Below are positions 9,394 through 18,127 of a stretch of 64,000 bases of DNA, in pieces. Source of the stretch: Aurantibrevibacter litoralis (GTDB taxonomy: Bacteria > Bacteroidota > Bacteroidia > Flavobacteriales > Flavobacteriaceae); NCBI RefSeq assembly GCF_034651555.1, contig NZ_JAYEEQ010000009.1:62001-126000 (forward strand), written 5' to 3'. The translations under genes and the position numbers were made by a program. Position 1 is the first letter of the stretch. Every line of letters begins with the position of its first letter. The notes under the pieces were generated by a model, which saw nothing but the letters and a program-made list of their open reading frames with translations, had not been told where the DNA came from and ran no database searches.

Positions 9394-9861
9394 ATGAAAA
9401 AATTGGATGAAGTAGATGCACAATTGCTTCAATTACTACAGGAAGACAGTAAGAAAACGAACAAAGAATATGCCCATCGGTTGCATTTGTCAACCACGGC
9501 TGTTTACGAACGCATTAAGCGTCTGGAGCGTACAGGCGTTATTGAAAAATATGTGGCTCTGGTGAACCGAAAAAAAGTTGATAAACAATTATTGGTTTTT
9601 TGCCATGTAAAATTGGTGCAGCACAACAGGGCATTTGTATTACAGTTTGAGCGCGAGATTTTGCAACTTAAAGAGGTCGTATCCTGCTACCATGTAAGTG
9701 GCGATTATGATTATATTTTAAAAGTGTATGTGCGCGATATGGAAGCTTATCGGGAATTTATGGTAACTAAGCTAACCGCATTGCAACATATCGGAAGCAC
9801 ACACAGCACTTTTGGCATTAGTGAGATTAAAAATACCACCGCCATAATGCTAACTTCATAA
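9394..9861 (+). CDS. Lrp/AsnC family transcriptional regulator
   Basis: A feast/famine regulator. The N-terminal winged helix-turn-helix (about residues 5-60, LLQEDSKKTNKEYAHRL then STTAVYERIKRLE) is followed by the alpha/beta ligand-binding RAM domain (about 65-150), with VSCYHVSGDYDYILKVYVRD as the typical core. 155 residues is the usual length. It is divergent from the methionine gamma-lyase-like gene and probably regulates it in response to an amino acid. The repeat element ends only about 60 bases before its start, so any promoter must lie within or right after that repeat. Confidence 0.93.
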   Translation: MKKLDEVDAQLLQLLQEDSKKTNKEYAHRLHLSTTAVYERIKRLERTGVIEKYVALVNRKKVDKQLLVFCHVKLVQHNRAFVLQFEREILQLKEVVSCYHVSGDYDYILKVYVRDMEAYREFMVTKLTALQHIGSTHSTFGISEIKNTTAIMLTS

Positions 9862-9916
9862 ATAGTTTTGGAGGTTTTAATCATCAAAAAACAGGGCATT
9901 CCCCTTAAAATGGGTG

Positions 9917-9946
9917 TTGTTGAAACCTAAAACATTTGTACTTTTG
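9917..9946 (+). promoter_or_regulatory. Bacteroidetes-type promoter for lpdA
   Basis: A TTG (-33 element) is separated by 19 bases from TACTTTTG, which matches the Bacteroidetes sigma-A -7 consensus TAnnTTTG. It lies about 35 bases before the lpdA start, the expected geometry for a short leader. Confidence 0.6.
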
Positions 9947-9980
9947 TAAGGCTTAATTATAAATTTTTCACAAAGAGATT

Positions 9981-11387
9981 ATGAAGGAATACGATGTAGC
10001 CATTATAGGATCCGGCCCGGGCGGATATGTTGCCGCCATACGTTGCGCACAATTGGGAATGAAAACTGCCCTGATAGAAAAATATGCTACTTTAGGTGGC
10101 ACCTGTCTTAATGTGGGTTGTATTCCCTCTAAAGCGCTACTCGATTCATCGCACCATTACGAAGACGCATTAACTCATTTTGAAGAACACGGTATTACCA
10201 TTTCCGGGGAAATAAAAATAAATTTAGAACAAATGATTGCGCGCAAGCAAGCGGTCGTGGATCAAACCTGTGCGGGTGTCAAATTTTTAATGGATAAAAA
10301 TAAAGTCGACGTCTACGAAGGTTTAGGCAGTTTTAAAGATGCTACCCATATCGAAATCAAAAAAAATGATGGGTCGCAAGAAACTATTCAGGCAAAAAAT
10401 AGTATTATAGCTACAGGTTCTAAACCGTCTAGTTTACCTTTTATAACAATAGACAAGGAACGCGTAATCACTTCTACAGAAGCTTTAAAATTAAAGGAAA
10501 TTCCTAAACATTTACTAATTATAGGTGGCGGTGTTATTGGATTAGAATTAGGGCAAGTGTACAAGCGTTTAGGCAGCGATGTAACTGTAATAGAATATAT
10601 GGATCGCATACTTCCCACTATGGATGCTTCCTTGTCTAAAGAGTTAACCAAAGTACTTAAAAAACAAAAAGTACAGTTTGCATTGTCGCACAAAGTAAGC
10701 TCTGTAGAACGCAAAGGAACAACGGTTACCGTAAAAGCAACGGATAAAAAAGGTGAAGAAATTACGTTTAATGGCGATTATTGCTTGGTGGCGGTAGGCA
10801 GAAGTGCCTACACCGAAGGGTTAAATTTAGATGCTGCCGGTGTACACATGGAAGAGCGAGGCCGCATTGCCGTGAATGACCAACTACAGACCAATATCGC
10901 TACTATTTATGCTATTGGTGATGTCATTAAAGGTGCCATGTTGGCGCATAAGGCAGAGGAAGAGGGTACCATGGTGGCCGAAATTTTAGCAGGTCAGAAA
11001 CCCCATATAAATTACAACCTTATCCCGGGTGTTGTCTATACGTGGCCTGAAGTAGCTGCCGTGGGTAAAACCGAAGAAGAACTTAAAGAGGCCGGCATCT
11101 CATATAAAGTAGGGCAATTTCCGATGCGCGCTTTAGGTCGTGCCAGAGCCAGTATGGATTTGGACGGTTTTGTAAAAATTCTTGCCGATAAAAACACCGA
11201 TGAAGTGTTGGGGGTGCATATGATCGGTGCACGATGTGCCGATTTAATTGCTGAGGCCGTAACCGCTATGGAATTCAGGGCATCAGCCGAAGACATCTCT
11301 AGAATGAGCCATGCGCATCCTACTTTTGCTGAAGCAATAAAAGAAGCGGCATTGGCAGCTACCGATAATAGAGCATTGCATATCTAG
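9981..11387 (+). CDS. lpdA: dihydrolipoyl dehydrogenase (E3)
   Basis: FAD disulfide reductase that reoxidises the dihydrolipoyl groups of 2-oxo-acid dehydrogenase complexes and passes electrons to NAD+. The FAD-binding GSGPGG motif is at residues 10-15, the redox pair Cys42/Cys47 in GGTCLNVGCIPS, the NAD-binding motif in IIGGGVIGLELG (about 177-188), and the C-terminal His-Glu dyad in HAHPTFAEAIKEA. 468 residues is standard. It stands alone: no E1/E2 genes lie beside it, so it may serve several complexes. A strong hairpin follows the gene. Confidence 0.97.
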   Translation: MKEYDVAIIGSGPGGYVAAIRCAQLGMKTALIEKYATLGGTCLNVGCIPSKALLDSSHHYEDALTHFEEHGITISGEIKINLEQMIARKQAVVDQTCAGVKFLMDKNKVDVYEGLGSFKDATHIEIKKNDGSQETIQAKNSIIATGSKPSSLPFITIDKERVITSTEALKLKEIPKHLLIIGGGVIGLELGQVYKRLGSDVTVIEYMDRILPTMDASLSKELTKVLKKQKVQFALSHKVSSVERKGTTVTVKATDKKGEEITFNGDYCLVAVGRSAYTEGLNLDAAGVHMEERGRIAVNDQLQTNIATIYAIGDVIKGAMLAHKAEEEGTMVAEILAGQKPHINYNLIPGVVYTWPEVAAVGKTEEELKEAGISYKVGQFPMRALGRARASMDLDGFVKILADKNTDEVLGVHMIGARCADLIAEAVTAMEFRASAEDISRMSHAHPTFAEAIKEAALAATDNRALHI

Positions 11388-11426
11388 CAGTCTTGTTCCA
11401 AGTTTAACCCTGTGTTATTAACAACA

Positions 11427-11464
11427 AAAGCCATATCATCGTACGAATACATTGATATGGCTTT
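11427..11464 (+). terminator. intrinsic terminator of lpdA
   Basis: A perfect 12-base stem (AAAGCCATATCA facing TGATATGGCTTT) with a 14-base loop lies 40 bases after the lpdA stop, ending in CTTTCTT. Confidence 0.75.
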
Positions 11465-11910
11465 CTTGAAAAGGCAGCAAATTTTGATTTCCTACATTAC
11501 TGTAAGAAGGCAACCATTGATTGCATTTGCCACACTATTTCAACGTTTGAAACATATAGATGGCTTAAAAACAATCTAGGGATGTTTCTATTTGTTGTCT
11601 TATGCGTGCTTATTTTAAAACAAATTTGCATTTATTTTACTTGTAAGGCTCATAATTTTGTTTTCGAAAGTTTTCAATTTTCACAAACAAAAGATATCTT
11701 ATTTAGACCGTAACCAGAGGGTTTGGTTTTTTATAATCTACCCACAACAAAACAAAGAACGTAAACTTTGTAAGGATAGAGAGTCACTTGCGGGGCAAGT
11801 TTTTCGTTTTCCTTTGTTTAAATATACGACAAATAGTTATAAATTCCCAAACTTTTTCAGAAAAACAAATCAACACCTTATGCACTATAGTTATTAACAA
11901 TAGTTCATAA
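11465..11910. other. gene-free stretch, possible small RNA
   Basis: No convincing protein-coding signal is seen on either strand. It contains TAATTTTG (11653-11660), which fits the -7 consensus although no TTG lies at the usual distance, and 125 bases later a small hairpin ACTTGC-GGG-GCAAGT followed by TTTT (11786-11804), which looks like a compact terminator. Together these would delimit an RNA of roughly 130-140 nt on the plus strand. This is inference; the region could also be decayed sequence. Confidence 0.3.
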
Positions 11911-11940
11911 AAAAAAGCAACCTGTACAGGTTGCTTTTTT
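11911..11940 (-). terminator. intrinsic terminator of rplS
   Basis: A fully symmetrical 30-base palindrome with an A-run on one side and a T-run on the other: GCAACCTG facing CAGGTTGC around a TA centre. It lies about 20 bases after the rplS stop and would work in both directions. Confidence 0.85.
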
Positions 11941-11962
11941 AAATAAAAATTTTTAACGTTTA

Positions 11963-12313
11963 TTAGCCACGAATTTCCTTAATTCGTGCCTTCTTACCAG
12001 TGAGACCCCTGAAGTAATAAATACGAGAGCGTCGTACTTTACCGCGTTTGTTCACTTCTATTTTTTGTAGTGCCGGCATATTCACAGGAAAAATTCTTTC
12101 TACTCCTACCGTACCCGACATTTTTCTTATGGTAAATGTTTCTGTAGCACCTGTTCCTTTTCGCTGTATTACAACACCTTTAAAAAACTGGGTACGCGTT
12201 TTTTCACCTTCCTTAATTTCATAATATACCGTTATGGTATCACCTGCTGAAAATTGAGGAAAATCCTTTTTAGTTACAAATTCGTTCTCAACAAATTTTA
12301 TTAATTCTTCCAT
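11963..12313 (-). CDS. rplS: 50S ribosomal protein L19
   Basis: Large-subunit protein at the 30S-50S interface. The 116-residue sequence has the L19 hallmarks FSAGDTITVYYEIKEG, FKGVVIQRKGTG and RKMSGTVGVERIFPV, and a C-terminal basic stretch KVRRSRIYYFRGLTGKKARI. Length and start match the family. It follows trmD on the same strand after about 140 bases, the common bacterial trmD-rplS linkage, and is followed by a strong hairpin terminator. Confidence 0.98.
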   Translation of the reverse strand: MEELIKFVENEFVTKKDFPQFSAGDTITVYYEIKEGEKTRTQFFKGVVIQRKGTGATETFTIRKMSGTVGVERIFPVNMPALQKIEVNKRGKVRRSRIYYFRGLTGKKARIKEIRG

Positions 12314-12455
12314 TGTTTCGATTTACAATTACACATCAAAGCAACATTCACGGATATCGTCAGAGGTTGGTTTTAGCGAGTGCAAAAATAGCGCATATAT
12401 CTTAAATAACAAGGGAATATAACTCAAATTTTACAGAAAGTATCCTATTAGTCCA

Positions 12456-13130
12456 TTATTCTAGAAGATCTGGTCTAAGTTTGGCGGTTCGTCGTAATGC
12501 TTCTTCTTCTCTCCAAGCTTCAATTTTAGAAAAATTGCCACTAAGTAATACCTCCGGAACCTTTATGCCTTTATACTCCGATGGCCGTGTATACACCGGA
12601 GGTGCCAACAAATTGTCTTGAAACGTATCGGTTAATGCCGAGGTTTCATTGCTAAGCACGCCAGGGATTAACCTAATGACCGCATCACACAATACGGCAG
12701 CCGCAAGTTCACCTCCCGAAAGCACATAATCACCAATAGATATTTCTTTAGTAATAAACATATCCCGAACACGCTGATCAACTCCTTTGTAATGGCCACA
12801 AAGAATGATGATGTTTTGGAGTAGCGACATCGAATTTGCTGTTTTCTGATTTAATGTAGCTCCATCGGGCGTCATATAAACCACTTCATCATACGCTCGT
12901 TCCGATTGTAAAGCACTAATGCATTTATCTATGGGTTCAATGGTCATGACCATTCCGGCACCACCACCAAATTGATAATCATCTACCTGTTTGTAATTGT
13001 TGGTGGTATAATCTCTAAGGTTGTGCAAATGAATTTCAACCAATCCTTTGTCTATAGCCCTTTTTAAAATAGAAGCTTCAAACGGACTTTTCAATAGTTC
13101 GGGAAGCACAGTTATAATATCAATGCGCAT
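12456..13130 (-). CDS. trmD: tRNA (guanine-37-N1)-methyltransferase
   Basis: SPOUT-class enzyme that methylates G37 next to the anticodon, preventing +1 frameshifting. The start MRIDIITVLPELL, the LRDYTTNNYKQVDD segment and FGGGAGMVM are typical. The trefoil-knot SAM site is in ILCGHYKGVDQRV and the ISIGDYVLSGGELAA loop. 224 residues is the usual size. It lies between a coiled-coil membrane protein gene and rplS. Confidence 0.97.
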   Translation of the reverse strand: MRIDIITVLPELLKSPFEASILKRAIDKGLVEIHLHNLRDYTTNNYKQVDDYQFGGGAGMVMTIEPIDKCISALQSERAYDEVVYMTPDGATLNQKTANSMSLLQNIIILCGHYKGVDQRVRDMFITKEISIGDYVLSGGELAAAVLCDAVIRLIPGVLSNETSALTDTFQDNLLAPPVYTRPSEYKGIKVPEVLLSGNFSKIEAWREEEALRRTAKLRPDLLE

Positions 13131-13288
13131 GCTGATAGTTTAATGGAAATTGATATGGATAGGGTTATAAACTTTTCGGGGTGCAGCCTATTATCTGCCT
13201 TTACAATAACGAAAACAATACAATTGCCTTGTTTACTTCATTACAAAAATGTTAGCATTACGATTACCAACAAAACAGTTCCTATATG

Positions 13289-13912
13289 CTATTTCGTTTT
13301 TTTGTGCTTATTGATCTCGTCCTGCAATTGCCGGCTTATTTTTTGTTCCCGTTCCAACGCCCTTCGTCGGTGATCTTCATATTCAATTTCAATTTCAGAT
13401 AAGGCTGTTTTGGCTTCTTGGGTTAATACATTACTGTTCCTGAATTTATATACGAACAAGGCAAGCAACACTAAAAGTCCAATAATGATCGTCCACATGA
13501 TGGCATTATACGAGCCTTTAGCAATAGGTATGCCTAGAAATGACATACTATCTTTTTCTTCGGACACTTGAGATAAACTTTGAGTCGTTTCTTCTAGTTT
13601 TTTATTTAATGCTTGTATGGTAATTTCATTTTCGGCAATAACACTTTGTAATTCTATGGAATTTTTAGAGGCTACTTTAAGCGAATCTAGAATATTTTGC
13701 CGCAACTTGTAAAGATTGGCTTCCCGGACAACCTCGTACCGCACCCCATCTGCACGATAATTTCCTGATTTCTGAAAGATAAATTCAAATTGATCACTAA
13801 TTGGACCTCCATCGAGCGACAGTTTTGCGTCATCTTCATCTGTGTTTTGCGCAAATTGTAGCTGACAAAAAAGTAGGGCGACTACAAAATAAACAATTCT
13901 TACGGTTTTCAT
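13289..13912 (-). CDS. exported or membrane-anchored coiled-coil protein of unknown function
   Basis: No enzymatic motif is seen. The start chosen (MKTVRIVYFVVALLFCQLQFAQ) gives a clean signal peptide; an upstream ATG would add 11 residues before it. The mature part has a region about residues 30-75, then a heptad-like coiled coil (about 75-120), one membrane segment (IMWTIIIGLLVLLALFVYKF, about 135-155), and a charged helical tail ending HRRRALEREQKISRQLQDEI. Flavobacterial homologues beside trmD are often labelled tRNA (guanine-N1)-methyltransferase; nothing here supports that, and the label probably comes from the neighbour. It lies about 160 bases upstream of trmD on the same strand. Confidence 0.8.
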   Translation of the reverse strand: MKTVRIVYFVVALLFCQLQFAQNTDEDDAKLSLDGGPISDQFEFIFQKSGNYRADGVRYEVVREANLYKLRQNILDSLKVASKNSIELQSVIAENEITIQALNKKLEETTQSLSQVSEEKDSMSFLGIPIAKGSYNAIMWTIIIGLLVLLALFVYKFRNSNVLTQEAKTALSEIEIEYEDHRRRALEREQKISRQLQDEINKHKKTK

Positions 13913-14060
13913 GTTGTACATTATTGTTAATGATTTAGAGCACACTAATGTAATTCAATAATCCTAATAATTAAAAAAAATGGCTAACAGAAATACAATT
14001 TCTATGTTGAAAGTCTTATTTTTAAAAGTATAGATATTTGACTATAACCTATTTAAAAAC

Positions 14061-14090
14061 AAAAAGAGCACTGAAATCAGTGCTCTTTTT
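14061..14090 (-). terminator. intrinsic terminator after the DegP/HtrA gene
   Basis: A 14-base perfect stem, AAAAAGAGCACTGA facing TCAGTGCTCTTTTT with a two-base centre, starts about 16 bases beyond the protease stop codon. On the minus strand it ends in a T-run. Confidence 0.85.
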
Positions 14091-14106
14091 TAAATCGTTG
14101 TATCGC

Positions 14107-15498
14107 TTATTGAAATATGATTTTCTCCTTTTCGCCTTTTTCATTAAGCATGGTTATGATGGTTCTTCCGTAACGCGAAATTTTACCGAACAACACTTTC
14201 GCTTCCTGAATATCGTCTATTTCTTCATCGCCTATGGCAAGCAACACGTTTCCTTCTAAACCATAACCTCTGTAGGTCTCAGGAACACCGACTACTTTTA
14301 CACCTTTTTTGGTTTTAAATTGCTTTTTATCTTTATCGGTAAGATTTTTTACTGTTAAACCCATAGTAGGTACATTTAAAGTTTGTCTTTCTTTTAATGT
14401 TACAGGCACCGTAAATTGTTCTCCGTTTCTATCGATAGTTACTTCTATCTGATCCTTTGGTCTTTTGGTAGCAATATATCCTGTAAGATCGGCAAATTTT
14501 CGAACAGCAACATTGTCTACCTTTTTAATGATATCACCACTTTTTAGATCGGCATCATACGCACCCGAATCTTCTTCGACCTCTCCAATAAAAACACCTT
14601 CAATTTCATTAAGTCCATTTTCTATGGCATAAGGCGAATTCATAGGTGGACTAAGAATACCCAGCATTCCCGTCTGCACATTACCATATTCCATAATATC
14701 TTCCACTACTTTTTTGGCAATATTACTGGGTACTGCAAAAGAATAACCCACATAAGATCCGGTTTGGGAAGTTATCGCGGTATTGATACCTATTAAGTCG
14801 CCATTGGTATTTACCAAGGCGCCCCCACTATTGCCCGGATTTACAGCAGCATCTGTTTGAATAAACGATTGATTTCCACCTAAATCCCTCGCTTTTGCAC
14901 TTATTATACCTGCAGTAACTGTTGAAGTTAAATCAAAAGGATTGCCCACAGCCAACACCCATTGGCCAATTTTTGTATTATCAGAATCACCAAAAGCTAA
15001 ATACGGTAATTTATCCTCTGCATTTATTTTTAGTAAGGCAATATCGGAATTAGGATCGGTACCAATTAATTCGGCATCATAATTTTTATTGTTGTTTAAG
15101 GTAACTTGGAGTTTATTGCTATTGGCAATAACATGATTATTGGTTACTATATAGCCATCAGAAGAAATAATTACACCAGAACCTTTACCTACCTGTGGCT
15201 GTTGGCTGCCCCCGGAACCGTAAAAGAATTCCATTAAACTTTGCGGTGCTTGATTAAGGGTTACATTCTTCACGTGAACTACAGCATTAACGGTGTTTTG
15301 CGCTGCTATAGTAAAATCAACTTCATTTATTCCGGAGCCCTTGGCCGAGGTTGGCGTATAGCTTGTTGTTATAAAAGAAGCCGGACTATCGTTTGCTACC
15401 ACCTGAATATTGGTTTTCTCAAAAAACACCTTATAGGCGCCTAGTGTAACTACTCCGGCAAAAATGGAAACCATTAACAAACTTCCGATTTTTTTCAT
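14107..15498 (-). CDS. DegP/HtrA family periplasmic serine protease
   Basis: Envelope quality-control protease and chaperone. A signal anchor (MKKIGSLLMVSIFAGVVTLGAY) precedes a trypsin-like domain with triad His122 (VTNNHVIA), Asp152 (NSDIALLKI) and Ser224 (NPGNSGGAL). A first PDZ domain follows (about 265-365, GVFIGEVEEDSGAYDADLKSG), then a shorter second one (about 380-463). 463 residues fits DegP/DegQ rather than single-PDZ DegS. It is monocistronic, between a hairpin terminator and the divergent dapF cluster. Which of DegP or DegQ it resembles more cannot be told here. Confidence 0.94.
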   Translation of the reverse strand: MKKIGSLLMVSIFAGVVTLGAYKVFFEKTNIQVVANDSPASFITTSYTPTSAKGSGINEVDFTIAAQNTVNAVVHVKNVTLNQAPQSLMEFFYGSGGSQQPQVGKGSGVIISSDGYIVTNNHVIANSNKLQVTLNNNKNYDAELIGTDPNSDIALLKINAEDKLPYLAFGDSDNTKIGQWVLAVGNPFDLTSTVTAGIISAKARDLGGNQSFIQTDAAVNPGNSGGALVNTNGDLIGINTAITSQTGSYVGYSFAVPSNIAKKVVEDIMEYGNVQTGMLGILSPPMNSPYAIENGLNEIEGVFIGEVEEDSGAYDADLKSGDIIKKVDNVAVRKFADLTGYIATKRPKDQIEVTIDRNGEQFTVPVTLKERQTLNVPTMGLTVKNLTDKDKKQFKTKKGVKVVGVPETYRGYGLEGNVLLAIGDEEIDDIQEAKVLFGKISRYGRTIITMLNEKGEKEKIIFQ

Positions 15499-15604
15499 AA
15501 AATAAAATGTTTTAAAGATTAGCTACACGAAATTACTTGTTTTTAGAACCAGTGTCAATAGGTTTAACTCGGTTTTAACTGTAAAATTTACCCTAAATAA
15601 ATTC

Positions 15605-15612
15605 TATCTTTG
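15605..15612 (+). promoter_or_regulatory. -7 promoter box of the dapF operon
   Basis: TATCTTTG matches TAnnTTTG exactly and lies 19 bases before the dapF ATG, implying a short leader. No clear TTG -33 element is seen. Confidence 0.5.
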
Positions 15613-15631
15613 CATCTACTGAATAGTGCAT

Positions 15632-16411
15632 ATGGAACTCACATTTTACAAATATCAAGGTACAGGAAACGATTTTGTGATGATAGATAATCGAAATGAA
15701 ATTTTTCCAAAACAATCTACCGAGCAAATTGCGCAACTATGCCATCGAAAATTTGGTATTGGTGCCGATGGGCTTATTTTGTTAGAGAACGAAAAGGGGG
15801 TAGATTTTAAAATGGTTTATTACAATGCAGACGGTAAGGAAAGTACCATGTGTGGTAATGGAGGCCGTTGTCTGGTAGCATTCGCCAAAGAACTGGGTAT
15901 TATAGAAAACAAGGCTCAATTTATGGCCGTAGATGGCCTGCATCATGCCACGCTTACTAAGGATCAGATTTGTCTTCAGATGCAAGATGTAGCTACAATA
16001 CACGAAAAGCCGAATGCCCTATTTCTTAGTACGGGATCGCCACATCACGTGCAATGTGTAGCACACCTTAATCGGTTTAATGTCGTTAAGGAGGGTGCCA
16101 AATTGCGCTATGGTATTTATGGTGCAACGGGAAGCAATATTAATTTTGTGCAACAAATATCTAATTCTCATTTTGAAGCTCGTACCTATGAAAGAGGGGT
16201 AGAAGACGAAACTCTATCATGCGGTACGGGGGTTACTGCTGTGGCGATAGCCATGCACTATTGGGGAAAAACGGAGGCGCAAAACGTGTTGATTAGTACT
16301 CCGGGTGGAGATTTGGAAGTTTCGTTTACAAGTGAAAATAAAAAATACAAACACATAGTGTTAAAAGGGCCGGCAAAGCTGGTTTTTAAAGGTCAACTAC
16401 GATGTTCATAA
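15632..16411 (+). CDS. dapF: diaminopimelate epimerase
   Basis: PLP-independent racemase converting LL- to meso-diaminopimelate for peptidoglycan and lysine. The two catalytic cysteines are Cys74 (TMCGNGGRC) and Cys197 (ETLSCGTGVTAVA). The start MELTFYKYQGTGNDFVMID is the family N-terminus; a GTG two codons upstream is possible but less likely. 259 residues is normal. The end overlaps the next GNAT gene by 10 bases, which in turn overlaps mltG by 10, so the three form a coupled cell-wall operon. Confidence 0.97.
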   Translation: MELTFYKYQGTGNDFVMIDNRNEIFPKQSTEQIAQLCHRKFGIGADGLILLENEKGVDFKMVYYNADGKESTMCGNGGRCLVAFAKELGIIENKAQFMAVDGLHHATLTKDQICLQMQDVATIHEKPNALFLSTGSPHHVQCVAHLNRFNVVKEGAKLRYGIYGATGSNINFVQQISNSHFEARTYERGVEDETLSCGTGVTAVAIAMHYWGKTEAQNVLISTPGGDLEVSFTSENKKYKHIVLKGPAKLVFKGQLRCS

Positions 16412-16932
16412 AAGGAGACTTTATTTACTTGAGAGCTCTGGAAATGGGAGATTTAGACTTTCTATATGAATTAGAAAACAACCCTGCCGTATGGGAAATT
16501 AGTGGCACCACCGCACCGTACTCCAAGCACGTACTTCGGATGTATTTGGACAATGCGCATCGCGATATTTATGACGTTAAGCAATTACGCTTGTGCATTT
16601 GTAAGCATAATGATGCAGCCATTGGTCTTTTGGATTTATTCGATTTTGACCCAAAAAATCGTAGGGCTGGTGTGGGTATTATCATTTCTCAGGCTACAAA
16701 TAGAAATCAAGGTGCCGGACAAGAAGCACTGCAATTGCTTTCTGATTATGCCTTTTCCGTATTAAACCTAAAGCAGCTCTATGCCAATGTGCTAGAAGAC
16801 AACGATGCAAGTATTCATTTATTTAAAAAATTGGGTTTTGCGGAAGTTGGGTTAAAAAAGGACTGGATTTTGTCTCAGAACGGATTTAAAAATGAGATCC
16901 TATTACAAAAAATAAACAACCTATGTACCTAA
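16402..16932 (+). CDS. GNAT family N-acetyltransferase (RimJ/RimL-type)
   Basis: Acetyl-CoA-dependent N-acyltransferase of the RimJ/RimL/SpeG branch. The opening FIKGDFIYLRALEMGDLDFLYELEN and the acetyl-CoA region RAGVGIIISQATNRNQGAGQEAL (about residues 92-114), ending in NVLEDNDASIHLFKKLGF, define the fold. 176 residues is typical. It is squeezed between dapF and mltG with 10-base overlaps at both ends. The acceptor substrate is unknown; the neighbours suggest cell-wall metabolism, but such genes are also carried along by chance. Confidence 0.9.
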   Translation: MFIKGDFIYLRALEMGDLDFLYELENNPAVWEISGTTAPYSKHVLRMYLDNAHRDIYDVKQLRLCICKHNDAAIGLLDLFDFDPKNRRAGVGIIISQATNRNQGAGQEALQLLSDYAFSVLNLKQLYANVLEDNDASIHLFKKLGFAEVGLKKDWILSQNGFKNEILLQKINNLCT

Positions 16933-17966
16933 AAAAAATAGTGTGGCTCATTCTGCTGATCGGACTCTTGTGTTGTGGGGCGTTTGCCTATATGGTGTAC
17001 CAAGCCATTTTTAGTTCCAACACCACGTTTTCAGAAAATGAGGTGGTTCTTTATATACCAACCGGAACAACATTCGACGAGATGCGACCCATTTTAGACC
17101 CTTACATTGAAGACCTGAGTACTTTTGAAAAAATTGCTCAAAAAAAAGGCTATACCGCGAACATAAAAGGAGGTAAATATGTGCTGCGTAAAGGCATGAG
17201 CAATAACGACATGATTAATACATTGCGCAACAATAACATACCGGTTAAGGTGTCTTTTAATAACCAAGAAACGGTTTCTGATTTGGCAGGACGGATTGCT
17301 TCGCAAATTGAGGCCGACAGTGTTTCTTTACTAACTGCTTTTAATGAACTTAGCTATTTAGATACTATCGGATTTAATGCGCACCACAAGCTTTCTTTGT
17401 ATATTCCGAATAGTTATGAATTTTTTTGGAACACTTCGGCAACACAATTCCGCGAACGCATGCGCAAGGAATACGATCGCTTTTGGAACGAAGAACGATT
17501 ACAAAAGGCTAGCAAATTAGGATTGACTCCTTTAGAAATAAGCACCTTAGCGTCTATTGTACACAAAGAAACCGCAAAGGTAGATGAACGACCGCGGGTG
17601 GCCGGTGTTTATTTGAATAGGTTGCGCAAAGGGATGTTGCTTCAGGCAGACCCCACTGTTATATATGCACTTAAATTGCATTCAGGAGATTTTAATACGG
17701 TGTATAAGCGAGTGCTTTATAAAGATTTAACCTTAGATTCGCCTTACAATACCTATAAATATGCAGGATTGCCACCGGGTCCAATAGCCATGCCCGACAT
17801 TACAGCCATTGATGCCGTTCTTAATCCGGAAGCGCATGACTACCTTTATTTTGTGGCCAACGTAACCGATTTTGGCTATCATAAGTTTGCAAAAACCTTG
17901 ACTCAACATAATAAAAACAAAGAGGAATATGTCCGATGGATTAATTCTCAGCAGATTAAAAGGTAA
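16923..17966 (+). CDS. mltG: endolytic murein transglycosylase MltG
   Basis: Membrane-bound lytic transglycosylase of the YceG family that cuts nascent glycan strands and so sets their length. One N-terminal membrane anchor (about residues 5-28) precedes a LysM-like region (about 40-110) and the catalytic domain, where Glu216 lies in SIVHKETAKVDE, equivalent to E. coli Glu218. Further hallmarks are RVAGVYLNRLRKGMLLQADP and SPYNTYKYAGLPPGPI. 347 residues fits. It is last in the dapF-GNAT-mltG operon and is followed by a long AT-rich hairpin. Confidence 0.96.
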   Translation: MYLKKIVWLILLIGLLCCGAFAYMVYQAIFSSNTTFSENEVVLYIPTGTTFDEMRPILDPYIEDLSTFEKIAQKKGYTANIKGGKYVLRKGMSNNDMINTLRNNNIPVKVSFNNQETVSDLAGRIASQIEADSVSLLTAFNELSYLDTIGFNAHHKLSLYIPNSYEFFWNTSATQFRERMRKEYDRFWNEERLQKASKLGLTPLEISTLASIVHKETAKVDERPRVAGVYLNRLRKGMLLQADPTVIYALKLHSGDFNTVYKRVLYKDLTLDSPYNTYKYAGLPPGPIAMPDITAIDAVLNPEAHDYLYFVANVTDFGYHKFAKTLTQHNKNKEEYVRWINSQQIKR

Positions 17967-17990
17967 GTTTCTTATCCCATTTTTAAGACA

Positions 17991-18022
17991 TTTTAACTAA
18001 AAACAGCCGTTTTTAGTTAAAA
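17991..18022 (+). terminator. AT-rich hairpin after mltG, possible terminator
   Basis: A perfect 14-base stem (TTTTAACTAAAAAC facing GTTTTTAGTTAAAA) with a four-base AGCC loop, 25 bases after the mltG stop. The downstream side has no clean T-run beyond the stem, so it is a weaker candidate than the other hairpins. Confidence 0.5.
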
Positions 18023-18060
18023 CTTTAGGCATAGCACGTCCAAAAGAAAGAATTCAGACG

Positions 18061-18068
18061 TATATTTG
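18061..18068 (+). promoter_or_regulatory. -7 promoter box upstream of the lysozyme-like gene
   Basis: TATATTTG fits TAnnTTTG, 60 bases before the start codon. No matching TTG element was found, so support is partial. Confidence 0.4.
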
Positions 18069-18127
18069 CCGAGTGAAATTTAAGCGTGCCATTTACGTTC
18101 GGCAGTGAGTCTTAAGAAAACAATTCT

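Noticed and set aside
9071..9493. 140-codon minus-strand frame across repeat copy 1
   Set aside because: It runs antisense through the start of the lrp-type gene and mostly translates the hairpin repeat; the peptide resembles no family.
11658..11897. 79-codon plus-strand frame in the lpdA-rplS gap
   Set aside because: Composition (Phe, Tyr, Lys, Asn) is what AT-rich non-coding DNA gives; no start context and the compact hairpin with T-run lies inside it.
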